A stretch of 64,000 nt of DNA from Persicaria tinctoria. Lineage: Eukaryota; Streptophyta; Magnoliopsida; Caryophyllales; Polygonaceae. The notes beneath the pieces were generated by a model, which saw only the letters and a program-made list of their open reading frames with translations, made no database searches and was not told where the DNA came from. The stretch lies in NCBI GenBank assembly GCA_037127255.1, contig JBANSL010000004.1:53918318-53982317 (forward strand), given 5' to 3'. The translations under genes were made by a program, and so were the position numbers. Of the stretch, positions 1 through 10,019 are shown piece by piece. Position 1 is the first letter of the stretch; the number at the start of each line of letters is the position of its first letter.

Positions 1-156
1 TAAGTCTTTGGCAGAGGACAGGTTCACCTTCATTAGCCGAGAGATTGGGATGCTTAACAAGGATGCACTTTCGTAGGGAGAGCTTTCCCTTTACGAAAGA
101 TAAATTCTACTCAGTGTCAAGACCCTTGAGTTTTATGTCAAGGTTTGTGAACTTAA
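1..156 (+). pseudogene. copia pol C-terminus (RNase H tail), partial
   Basis: Read in frame from base 3 or nearby, this gives AEDRFTFISREIGMLNKDAL, close to the AEDMFTFIRREIRMLNRDAL of the minus-strand copia pol near 56250. A TAG stop at 76-78 replaces a codon that reads Tyr in that other copy, so the frame is dead. Only the extreme C-terminus of the RNase H region is in the window. Confidence 0.75.
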
Positions 157-540
157 TGGTAGAAAACAGATATCGGATCGTATATATTTGGTTAACATCT
201 TGTTAGATATTTGATCAAGTATTATTTTCATCGGATTTTAAAATAATTTATTTATGTCACTTATTTTTATCCGTTGAGATATTTTTGGAACAAAATATTT
301 TCGGTTATTTCCCTCCTATTCTAAAATGGTTAAGAGAAGATTTGAATTTTGAATTGAAATTTTTTTCAAATTGGCAATGTTATCATTACTTACATTGGAA
401 CCCTAAACCCTGTCCCATCACTCAAATCTCTCCTATTTAAAACCCAAACCCCACTCGATTACCTCACAACTACCCAAAACTCTTCCAATTCTCTTTCTTC
501 AACCTCTCAAACTGTTCTCAAACCCTAGCCGATTACCTCC

Positions 541-1610
541 ATGACTCCCAAATCAAAGAAAGCTTCCACACCCAAAAGACTTGGTGCCACCCCCAAGGGA
601 CGTCAGGTCACTGCTACTTCCGCTACACCAGAACCCACTCCTTAAGCTATCGTCCCTGCTGTTGTCCAGAGAACCATCGCTGAGAGCACGACTACAGTAA
701 CCAAGGGCTCTAAAAACGCTCAGCTAAGAAGCCTCTCAATGCAAAGCAGAAAGGGAAAAAGAAAATCATCGTTGAGGAGGTGGATGATGAGGAGGAAGAG
801 GAGGATCTCGATGCTATTCTGGAACGGGATGCCGCCAAGGAAGCTGAAGAAGAAGCTTTAAGAAAGAAAAAGGCCGAAGAAGAGGTCGAGCTTGCAAGGA
901 AATTGGTCGAGGAGGAGGCCGAGAGAATTCAAAAAGAGGCTGAGAAGGAGGTTCCCACTGAGGAGGAACCAGAGGAAGAAGAAGAGGAGGATGATGAGAC
1001 CGGTGATGACGAGAATGCTGAAGGAGACAACGATGAGGGGTCCACTGAGGACTCGGGGTCTGAGGACGAGGAGGAAGAGGAGCTAGAACATGTTGCCTCT
1101 CCTTCTCCTTCTCTTCCTCCCCCGTCTCCAAAGAAGCGAAAAGCCCCAGCAGCTGTCAAGCCTCCATCTCCAAAGCATACCAGGAAGGGTACCCTCAGAG
1201 GCTTTGAGGCGTCTGCCAAGAGGGTTGCACCAACACTTGCTCGCAGGAAGAATGCTGATCCACCCGCCTACATCCAGGTAAACCAATCCTTGCCCTCTTC
1301 ATGGTTTGAAAATGCTGAAACGGCTGGAAAATGGGTAGATGAGTTTTGAACTCGTAGGATCTGTTGTTCTGATTTTTTGGATATTGCATTCTTTGAAGCT
1401 TTGAATTTACATTGCATTGCTCTCCTTAAAACATCCCCAGCCTGGACCTTACTCAACGTTGAATCTATCTACTATCCCCAACTTACCCGCCTGTTCTACA
1501 TAAACCTAAAAGCCAAAAACAATGTCGACGGTTGGTCTTTGGAATCCATCGTCAAAGGGGTTAGAATCTCTTTCAACTCCATTGACTTTGCTGATTTCCT
1601 TGGCCTACTG
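541..1610 (+). pseudogene. third ORF of SIRE-like copia (plant transposon protein domain), broken
   Basis: An ATG at 541 opens a basic, Ser/Thr/Pro-rich N-terminus (MTPKSKKASTPKRLGATP). A TAA at 643-645 and a frame change follow. From about 730 the frame is open through a long Glu/Asp/Lys coiled-coil-like acidic region (780-1090), a Pro-Lys segment (PSPKKRKAP) and a folded-looking part, with one in-frame TGA at 1347-1349. The last part includes WSLESIVKGVRISFNSIDFA, nearly the same as the remnant on the minus strand at 55706-55897. The fold resembles the putative plant transposon protein domain (PF20167) seen in many retrotransposon ORFs. Function unknown; an env-like role proposed for SIRE ORF3 is not supported by any visible signal peptide or membrane segment. 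The ORF is cut by an LTR at 1611. Confidence 0.6.
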
Positions 1611-2050
1611 ATAACATCTATTTTAGTCATATTTTATGTTGCATTTGCATATTAGTTTAGACCATTTTTATGCATATTTCTCATATTTTATACTTTATTT
1701 ATTTTTATTCTGCATTTTCGGAGTCTACACTTACTTTCTATTTATTTCAGGCATTTTGAAGCTATTATTGTGGAAATTCAAGAGTTTATACGAAGGAGCG
1801 AGCATGGCTGGATCGGAACTTGGAAGCCAAAGTGTGGAAATTGCCAAATTGGAATCTTATGGGCTGCAATTATAATTTGGTGTTAGGTTATATTTTAATT
1901 CCTTGAATTATTGGGCTGAAATTGTAATTTGATTAAAGTTTCATATATTTACACTCACGTTTAGAGAAGTGAGGGAGGTTTTAGTTCGGACTTCAGTTTG
2001 CCGCACAGTGGCTTCGGCCTTAGGGTTTTATCCACCCCTTATACTTATTA
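1611..2050 (+). mobile_element. gypsy-type LTR fragment (5' part)
   Basis: It begins TGATAACATC exactly where the copia ORF3 reading stops. The start is shared with the complete solo LTR at 58222 (TGATAACATG). Further in, GGAGTCTACACTTACTTTC and TTTATTTCAGG parallel the GGAGTCGGAATCTACATGC and GATTATTTCAGG of that LTR. The right end is unclear; by about 2050 unrelated host-like sequence starts. Probably a truncated LTR of the same superfamily. Confidence 0.5.
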
Positions 2051-2842
2051 TTTCAGAAGCAGTCCCTTTGTAAAACATTGAGCCACGTGTCCCCCTCTTC
2101 ACAAAGATAAGAAACTGCCTTTCCAACCCACGTTCTCCCCGTTAATGCATCGATCGTCGACTTGAAGCTGCGATCTCCTCCGACAAAAAGAGAGAGAACG
2201 GGAGAAGTCAAGGGATTTGACGGGAAGAGAAAATCTCCGTCTTCTTCTTCCCCATTCCGGATCTCCGGTTCCCCCATACCTCTCTTCGCTACTAGAATGG
2301 CCGGCGGCGGCGGTGTACAGGAGCGTCGATGGTTGAGTGCACCTAGGGTTTTCGTCGACGGTGATGGCGGTGATGGCTCGAATTCGGATGGGGGTGGAGA
2401 TCTTTTTTCCTCAATTGCTCTCCGGTGTCTTCCTCCTCTACCTCTCCCTATTCATGCAGCCGATCCTCCGGCAACTTCCTCCTCCGCTAAGGTATTCACC
2501 CTCCTCTTCTCCATCTGGCAATTATGTTTTTTGCCTAATTTCACTGGTTTTCAATTATGGCTTCTCAATTAAGGTTATTCGCGCCTTCCTCCTCCAGATT
2601 GCTTCTCAATTATGGCTTCTTCTTCCTCCCCGGTACTGCTGTATCGCCCTCATCCTCCTCTCGCCCTCCCAATTCCGTCTGCACTAACTGAATATGCTGA
2701 ATTGTCAAGGTTTCTTTCTCTCTCCCTCTACCTCTCAATCTCCTTCAATTTTTTTTCTTGGGATTTTTGTGTTCTTATCAGATTTGGCACCAATGCTTTA
2801 ATTGCTTTGTATTTGGAGTTTTTTTTTCTAATTTCTTGAAGG

Positions 2843-3129
2843 ACTGAGTATGACAGAGGAGTTAATACCTTCTCTCCCGAAGAGAGTTTGTTTCAGGTCG
2901 AATATGCTATTTGTTTCAGGTCGAATATGCCATTAAAGCGATCAAGATAATCTGATTTTGCCAGTGTAGTTATTTTTCCAAGTGGTCGAAATTGAACCTG
3001 CAATTGGAATTTGAGCGTTTTAATGATTTAATTGGATTTGTGTTGCGGCTAGGTTCAACTGCAATTGGAATTAAGACCAAGGAAGGTGTTGTCCTCGCCA
3101 TTGAAAAGCGTATCACTTCTCCTTTGTTG
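2843..3129 (+). pseudogene. 20S proteasome subunit alpha5 (PAE) fragment, two exons
   Basis: Exon piece 1 (2843-2948) reads [23 protein letters not shown] and, after an internal duplication, EYAIKAIK. Exon piece 2 (3052-3129) reads [20 protein letters not shown] then ITSPLL and is followed by GTATGC, a good donor site. This is the conserved N-terminal alpha-subunit signature region of plant alpha5, a ring subunit of the 26S proteasome core. A 23-bp tandem duplication (about 2890-2935, TTTCAGGTCGAATATGC twice) breaks the frame, and the intron donor after exon 1 is lost. The rest of the roughly 237-residue protein is absent, so this is a captured or decayed fragment. Confidence 0.75.
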
Positions 3130-3831
3130 GTATGCTCCATTTTCAAGCTTAAATAGAAAAATCTTCATTTGATTACATACCATGGTAGTGTTTGTTATGA
3201 CCGTTGTTGAAATATAGAGCACAGGATCCACACACTTGGCCTCCCAATTTTCACTAAGCCTTCAGCCGAGCCACAATTTTCACTAAGCCTTCAGCAGAGC
3301 AACTACTTCCCCACCAATTCTAAGGCAAAACGACTTTTACATAATAAAATAACAGAATGCCTAATTAACAGGATGCCTGATAAAATAACAGCAGTGCAAC
3401 TACTCTTTTTTATTATTTCCATAACCTATTAACAGGATGCCAAATATGTGAATTACCATGCCATTAATATGTTTTATGTCCATTTCTTGGATTTTTTAAA
3501 TCTTAATGATCCATCCTACGGTTTCTCAATCCTAGCATCAGACCATAGATAGAATCTAAGGAAATATGAGGACTTGCTTGCTTTACTCTCAAGTAATTGC
3601 ATATTGAAATTACTGTCAATTCTAATATATGCGTGATCTGTGTTGCAGTTTAATAACTGAAACCTATCCCCTACTATTTGAACCTTTTGACTTAATAAAT
3701 GATTATATTATCTCAAAGTTCTGAACAACAAAAAAGATACCATTTATTTTTGTATAAATAAATTTGTGATTTTTCAGCTCAATCAAGATTTAGGTGACAT
3801 CTTTTTTTTTATTGATGTTATATGTTCAGGT

Positions 3832-3925
3832 TTTAGCTAGAGGTGTTGATTGTGACTTGGCTTTGCTTTCGGGTGAAAGTGAGGAATTCTGGGAGAGATT
3901 GTTACCACTTTTCCAACCATTGGTA
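3832..3925 (+). pseudogene. unrecognised exon-like fragment
   Basis: After an AG acceptor at 3828-3829 the frame reads VLARGVDCDLALLSGESEEF and then WERLLPLFQPL, followed by GTAAGA, a good splice donor. It looks like a genuine exon by composition and splice signals. I do not recognise the protein, and it does not belong to proteasome alpha5. Confidence 0.35.
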
Positions 3926-5699
3926 AGATTATCTCATTTAGCAACCTCAAGTTTCTCTTATAAGATAACATCATGCTAGAAGAGTGTGTGTTCTTTTTGA
4001 CATTTAGGATTTAGCTTTGATATATTTTAGCCTCATTTTTTTTTACACATAAATTGCAAATTAGGATTTAGCTAGAGCCATTTGCATGTTTCAGAAAATC
4101 CAAGGTTACTGATGCTGTTTACTTGTGATTTTTTTCGTTTTGGGTCATTTACTCAAGTTTGGGTTTTTGATTAAACCGGTCTGGTGAGTTTGCTTGATTC
4201 ATTTGATGTGATTGGATCACCTGCATATTGCATAGTTCTCTGCGTTGTTTACTAAAATTGGGAAATTCTGAAGGTTAAGGAGCTTCTTTAGCATCATTTG
4301 TTCATGTTAAATGGTTGGCTGCAAGCCTGAAATTGCTTGGAAGGTTTTGCAGTTTTGTTCTTCATCCTAGGGTTAAAGATGCTTGATTTTTCTCGCTTGT
4401 ATACAGTGCAAATTTGCTTTACTCGCAATAGATTTAGGTTAATTCAGATATCTGTTACACCTACTGAAGCTCCAAATTTAGCTCTAAAATTCAAATTTTG
4501 ATTTCTATTGACTACTGTCAAATTCGGTCTTTACTCAGTTGTGTTGGTGAGTAGTTTAGGGATTTTTCAATGAGGAAGAGTCTCAAATGGGGTGGCTGAA
4601 AGTTTGCATCTCACCAGCTCTTTAAGTATAAGGCAAAGAACAGAGTTGATGATCTACACAGATCGTTCCAAGTTTGGCGTTGCAATCTGTGTGTCTCTGT
4701 TTTTTTTCTTTTTTGTTGTTTTGATCTTGAATTTTTTTGGGTTTTACATTCTGGTTTTACATTCTTTTTACTTCCAGTTTCGCTTTGATTGTCGGTGTTT
4801 GAGTTTTTTTTTAGTGTTGGCAGTTGCTGAGATCGTTGCTTCAATTCGATACCAAGAGCAATCAGCCTACGATGTCAATCCCAAGATAAGTTTCTTCTCC
4901 AATCCCGATTTCTAGGCTTTTTTTAGTTTAGTGAATCTTGATACATTTGGAGACATTTGGGGATTTTTAGCTTGAATTTATAATTCAATCGTGATAAATT
5001 TATGCCTATCATGATAATCCATTGACTATTTTGCTTGAATTTGAGAATTTATATGTGAATTTGAGGAGAGAATTCAATTTTGTCTTTCAGTTTGATATGA
5101 CCTGAGTTTGGTAATTCGTTGACTATCCTTTCTGTTTTGTAATTTTGTACCTAAACCCACTTCTGTATTTCAGTTGTTTTCTTCAACATCTATAATTGTC
5201 TTCCTCAAATCTGTTTACCAAATTTCGCTTTAATTTTGTTGTAAATTTCAGCTTAGCGAATTCAGTTTCCATTCTTTTCTATAAATTAAGCTTATCTAAT
5301 TTTGTCGCTGCATCAAAGGTTTTCTGACAAGGTACCAGATGTTAGATTGAGTGTTTTCCCCTGTACCAGAGCATATTATACGGCTAACCCATAATACATT
5401 CTTTGGGAATCAAGTGCAATGGTTTCTTCTTTTGATTAATTTGAAATAGATTGTAGAACCTGTGATTAAATCTTATACCGAGTCAGCATATGGTTCCAAG
5501 CTTCCAGCATAGAGACCAAATAAAGTGTTTTAGTGTGGCATCAACGCAACAGTATGCAGATCCCAATTTTGGTTCATGGCCGTTGGTGATTTATCAACAT
5601 CTGAGGTCAGTCAATGAATCTATTTTTAGTCAATGAATCTTTCACAAGTATTTTGAAGAATCTATTTTTAGTTGTTTCCCTTTAAATAAGCCCCAATGC

Positions 5700-6215
5700 A
5701 AGTATATTTTTACGGAGAATATAATGATGGAGATTCTTAGTATTCTTCATGGGTGGAAAGTGATGAGGACACTTGGTGGACTCCTTATGTAAGAGAATTA
5801 GAGGAAGATCTTGCAGCAAGAGGAATCAAGTTTCTAAACGGGTAGTCCATCTCTTAAGAGATCAAACAGCTAACCAAAACATTGAATTATGAAAGAATGC
5901 AAAGAGTTCCAAGTATCCTCAAAGCATCAGCTAAATGAGTTGTTTTTCAGGCTTTGGACCCGATAGGAGGAAGAGATTGCTATTGTAACTCACAACGCTT
6001 TCCTATTTCACACCCTTCTTAAATTCAGGAATGACTGTCATGAATCAGTGAAGAGCAAAATGCAAGAGTTGTGAGTGCTAAAAGACTAGCTGTGCTCTTT
6101 GTTTTTTTCTTTGATGTCTTTTGCTTTTCGATCAAATGGTCTGACTGAATCCTTTATATACATTCAGCTTTTAGAATTGTGAGCTTACATCCATGGTACT
6201 GGTAGACACAGAGGC
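5700..6215 (+). pseudogene. phosphoglycerate-mutase-like protein fragment
   Basis: Three pieces follow the order of the plant phosphoglycerate mutase-like (histidine phosphatase fold) family. They are DEDTWWTPYVRELEEDLAAR with GIKFLNG (about 5755-5842), EEEIAIVTHNAFLFHTLLKF then RNDCHESVKSKMQE (about 5968-6070) and CELTSMVLVD (about 6180-6212). The THNAFLFHTL segment corresponds to the conserved second-histidine region (THSGFLFHTL in typical members). Stops and a TAG in place of Trp/Arg codons near 5968 show it is dead. Family assignment is from memory of the motif order. Confidence 0.6.
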
Positions 6216-6609
6216 GTCGTTTCTCTACAATCCTTCTTTAAATATATATGTTGGAGATGCCTACCTTAATTGCTTTCTGCTGAATAGGATATAACATTTA
6301 ATTTGATTTCCTTTATGCAGAAACAGAGATAAAGAGTTTGTTGTTAGAGCTTTCAAAGGCGGAGCAAAGAAGGCCGCACACATGTCCACTTTGCCATACG
6401 AGAATCGCTATGTATCTTTCAAAGAAAGCCTCCCATCAAGGTTTTTATCTTTCTTGCTATCCTCCACATCATATATTAAAATCTTTATTGCTATTGCTTC
6501 GAAGCAATTTTCTCATACGAGTCAAAAGTGAACTTAAGTTAATCTTGAAGGATTTGGAAAATATTTCCAGTAAGTGACAATTGAGGCGACATGGAAAACC
6601 CAAATCGAT

Positions 6610-6612
<3 letters not shown>

Positions 6613-6649
<37 letters not shown>

Positions 6650-6658
6650 GTGTGTGTG
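6613..6658. repeat. compound (TG)n(TA)n(TG)n microsatellite
   Basis: An alternating run of TG, then TA, then TG dinucleotides. ORFs read through it on both strands are artefacts. Confidence 0.9.
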
Positions 6659-6965
6659 CATATCACAAGGGTGCAACATTTGCTATTTTTTACCTGACTA
6701 AAAAAAAAGCATTTGCTATGTTTTTCGTTCATGTCATATTAGAAACTGTCCAACTATTATTTTTCTGCCAGAACACTAGAGAATTGGTCCCAATATCTTC
6801 CATTCCAATGCAAACAGACACCCACTGGCTCTTCTTTACTGATTGCCTAATAATGATCTTTCATTTCCCAGTTGCCCATTTTTTCTCTGAACTCCAACCC
6901 TAGGAGCTTTTACATGATTATAATAATAGTAACATCACATACCGTTTTTGTACTCCATCTTATTT

Positions 6966-7068
6966 CAGGGTCACTTAATTAAGAATCCAAGCACCCAACG
7001 GGCACCAATTTTGCTTGATGACCCTATGCTCACCGCATTGTGATCAGTGGTACTCCTATTCCAAACCA
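6966..7068 (+). pseudogene. SNF2-type helicase (CHR24/ERCC6-like) fragment
   Basis: The sequence reads GHLIKNPSTQRAPILLDDP and, after a one-base frame change, AHRIVISGTPI. This is the conserved stretch around SNF2 motifs II-III, D-E-G-H-x-I-K-N-P-S-T followed by R-I-x-I-S-G-T-P-x-Q-N. The preceding DE box is missing, Gln-Asn has become Pro-Asn, and the frame is shifted. A tiny captured or decayed exon. Confidence 0.65.
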
Positions 7069-7689
7069 TTAAGGTACCAGAAGCTTTATATCTAACATTT
7101 TTTGTATTAGTCAGTGATGTGATATTATTTGCTATCAGAATTTTTACCATTGGTATAACCGTATGTTTCTAACTTCATATAATGCTTCTGCATCTGAAAG
7201 AGGAACTTTGGGCTTTATTCCACTTATGTTGTCCGGATTTATTGAGGAGTATTGGTTATTTTAATAACATGTATACTGCATTCCTTGAGATTCCTGTCAT
7301 TGATTTTGTTGATACTTTGCGATTATATGAATGTTGTTGAATCTGGTAGGTTGAATTTAATTGATTTGAGAATTCAGTTTTGATATTAATGTGGCTTTCA
7401 TGATGTTATGAAATTGGCTCATGGTACTCATGATTGATGTAGGAACTGATATAGAAACTTTCCAGAATTCAGTTTTGATATTAATTTGGCTTTGCGGTTA
7501 ATGAATGCTGTTGAATCTCGGACTTGTTTTATGGCTTTGAAAGCTAATGTCTATGAACCTGCACTCATAGCCACTTCAGTACAATGAACAACCCGACATT
7601 TCCAGTTTAGGAGTTTTTGGTGTATCAACATTAGCTTAGGAGTTTTCCGTTTACGAGTTTCTACAATTTTCAATTTAGGAGCTTTTGCA

Positions 7690-7960
7690 ATTTTCAGTTT
7701 ATAAGTTCCTCAAGAATCTCACTGGATTGAGAAATGGTGGGTTTGTGTTGCTAGCCGAGGATAGCAGCCCTGATGTTTTTAATGATCTTGTGGACTTGCA
7801 AGGGAGTCAAGAAACGGGTGTGCCAATTACCAGTTGAAAGTTGTTAGCTCGACTTCAAGGCTTAACACAGATTCAAGAGAGGAAGGTAAGGAAGTTGTTG
7901 TCTTGGAATTAGATCCATGTATGACAGTAAAAGAAGCACAAGCATAGAAAGAAGTTGTTG
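7690..7960 (+). pseudogene. unrecognised exon-like fragment
   Basis: A coding-like stretch reads GFVLLAEDSSPDVFNDLVDL followed by QGSQETG (about 7738-7822), then KLLARLQGLTQIQERE, with a stop between. Composition fits an exon. The gene is not recognised; it could be a further captured fragment in the 2-8 kb block. Confidence 0.3.
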
Positions 7961-8099
7961 TCATGGAATTCAGTTTGTTCTTGCGCTTTTGAATCTGTCA
8001 AGCTTTGGGGTGTTTTTCAAAGACCAAATAGAGCTCCAGTTGAGATTAGTAGAACCTAACGAAGCTCCACCCCCCATTGCTGATATTGTCAATTAAGTC

Positions 8100-8798
8100 C
8101 CTGTGGTTTTAGTTGAGCCACTGTTGGGGAAGAAGTGAATGAGTGAAACTATAAAGTTCATGACTTTGACTATTAGGCTATTAGGAGGGGGAGCCTTAAA
8201 GTGAGGGAAAGTGTATAAATGTGTTTCGCTCACTTAGAGTTGACACGTTTCATACATTGTTAGAAAGTTATATCGATATTATAGAAAAAAATATTTTATA
8301 CCCAAAGGAACATGGACATAGTACTTGAGCTTTATAGTACTTGACCATAATTTACACACTACTTAATATAATTTTAATTGGGCTGCATTAAAATCTAATT
8401 TTTATGTAAGTTATATTACAAATATTAAGTTAGTAGGAAAGTTATAATAATGTATAAATTTAACATTCGATAAATATTATAAGTGTTCTTTAGTGCTCTT
8501 GTAGCAACATCCCTCATACTATAAGTGTTTTTTTTGTAAAGAATTTGCTTCTAATTTTATAAGGATGCAAAAAAAAAATTCCTTATATGTGCGAGTTTTT
8601 TGTCAAATCTTTCATACAAAACATCAACTATAAGAATGTTATTTTGATTAGTTATCATTTACGATCTATCAATTTCTTGCATCTAAAACCTAATCGAGTA
8701 CTCATAATTTTTTTTCTACATACACAAGTCATGCCCAACTAATTTTCACATTTCATCAATTTGAGAGGTATAACATTTTTTTAATGTTTTGGCCTCTT
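8100..8798. other. AT-rich intergenic stretch
   Basis: No gene, TIR or LTR recognised. Short A and T runs only. Confidence 0.5.
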
Positions 8799-9009
8799 TT
8801 TTTTTTTACAGTAGGCAAGAAGTAGATCGACTCGGCAATCTAGAAGATCGATGGCTTGAATGACCCTACACAGAGGGTCGCTAGTAAAAAAAGAAAAAAT
8901 TTCTAAGATTACAATTACAGAAATTTAAAATTAAAAATATCTATAAATTAAAACTATGTTTCTTCCGATCAATAATTGGAGCCTTGATTCTTGATATCTA
9001 TAAATTTCC
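8799..9009 (-). mobile_element. short retroposon (SINE or 5'-truncated LINE)
   Basis: The 211-bp insert is flanked by an exact 18-bp direct repeat, TTAATGTTTTGGCCTCTT, at 8781-8798 and 9010-9027. On the minus strand it ends in an A-run (T-run 8799-8807 on plus), the signature of target-primed reverse transcription. No clear pol III A and B boxes were found, so SINE versus truncated LINE is open. Confidence 0.7.
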
Positions 9010-9850
9010 TTAATGTTTTGGCCTCTTAATGTTTATACACTTACAAATAGAGTTCCTTTTTTTCTAATTAAGGGTCTAAGTATTATAAAACACACACTAA
9101 ATATCATTTTTAAAATTCTTTAGCTATATAGGGTTTATACATTTAATCTTAGGGTATCTTTATCAAATTGGTTTATAATTTAGATCAATTTAAAAAGTGT
9201 GGAATGATGTGTAATAGATAAAATATCATAAAGGATCCGAATTCGACTTTCTTAAGCTAAAAACTATAAGATTTCTTTTCTTTGTCTTCAATTAGGATGG
9301 ATACTAGGAGAAGCGTCGAAGCGGGCGATTTACTATTTTTTTGTCAAATTTGTAGTATCGATTGTCTCAATAAAAAAGTATTTCATCATGACAATCAAAG
9401 ATTTCGAAGAACAACATGACAAGAAGCAAGAGCAATATGTTAGTAGAAAATTAATGTGTCGAATATTTTGTTTAAGATATCAAACTTGACCGTAATTATG
9501 AGACTTTTGTTTGTGATTGTAAGTGTTATTGTATTATAACGAAGGTTATAATTGATAACATGACAACAATTCAAATGAAGTGAAATATATTTATAGTACG
9601 AGGGAGAACTAAAACGGTAAATTTCAATAAAAATACTCACCCATACAAGGTACGGGAAAAGTACTAGTTATTATTATACTAGGACTTCACGAAATTGTAA
9701 TTTGATGGATGGATTGAGCCATGGACCATCCATTCAGGAAGGTTCAAGCACTTTCGAAAATCCATCCGAGGTAAGTTTTCTTTAATTTATTATTATTATA
9801 CTATTATTTTTATTTTTATTTTATAAATAAAGGTAAAGGAAAACTGGATC

Positions 9851-9947
9851 CACTCGGTCGAGTGAAATTTCAACTCGGCCCGAGTGGATTCCAGTGAGTA
9901 TGGCAGTGCCGTCACTCGGTCGAGTGGTTTGGCCACTCGGCCGAGTG
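9851..9947. repeat. cluster of four 14-bp palindromes
   Basis: CACTCGGTCGAGTG occurs at 9851-9864 and 9913-9926. The variant ACTCGGCCCGAGT lies near 9873-9885, and the perfect palindrome CACTCGGCCGAGTG at 9934-9947. Similar GC-rich palindrome clusters sit inside the solo LTRs at 49.3 and 58.7 kb, so this may be the remnant of an LTR. Confidence 0.75.
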
Positions 9948-10019
9948 GAAATCCCTTTTCCAAAAAATAAAATAAAAAAAATTTTGGAGGCTTATCAAGC
10001 ACTTCAAGTGCAAACTTAG

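Larger units (their letters stand above)
1..1610 (+). mobile_element. SIRE-like Ty1/copia element, 3' part
   Basis: The first 150 bases match the end of the copia pol frame seen on the minus strand at 56129-56290. A non-coding leader-like stretch (about 150-540) follows, then a third ORF (541-1610). The layout pol, spacer, ORF3 is the one known for SIRE/Maximus-type copia elements, which carry an extra ORF after pol. The element enters from outside the window and is cut at 1610 by an LTR starting TGATAACATC. No 3' LTR or polypurine tract of its own remains. Confidence 0.7.
2050..8100 (+). other. block of unrelated host-gene fragments (transduplication-like)
   Basis: This 6-kb block has no long ORF. 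It holds exon-sized pieces of at least three unrelated plant genes, all on the plus strand: proteasome alpha5 (2843-3129), a phosphoglycerate-mutase-like protein (about 5730-6215) and a SNF2 helicase (about 6966-7068). There are also unrecognised exon-like pieces at 2280-2400, 3832-3925, 6320-6441 and 7690-7830. Several are still followed by GT or preceded by AG, so introns were captured too. Same-strand fragments of several genes are typical of Helitron or Pack-MULE capture, but I found no convincing TC...CTRR ends or TIRs, so the carrier is not identified. Confidence 0.5.

Noticed and set aside
814..1286. Several Ser-, Pro- and Arg-rich ORFs on both strands
   Set aside because: Shadows of the acidic GAG/GAA repeats of copia ORF3.
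2050..8100. Helitron termini for the gene-fragment block
   Set aside because: No TC start with a matching hairpin plus CTRR end could be paired, so the block is not called a Helitron.
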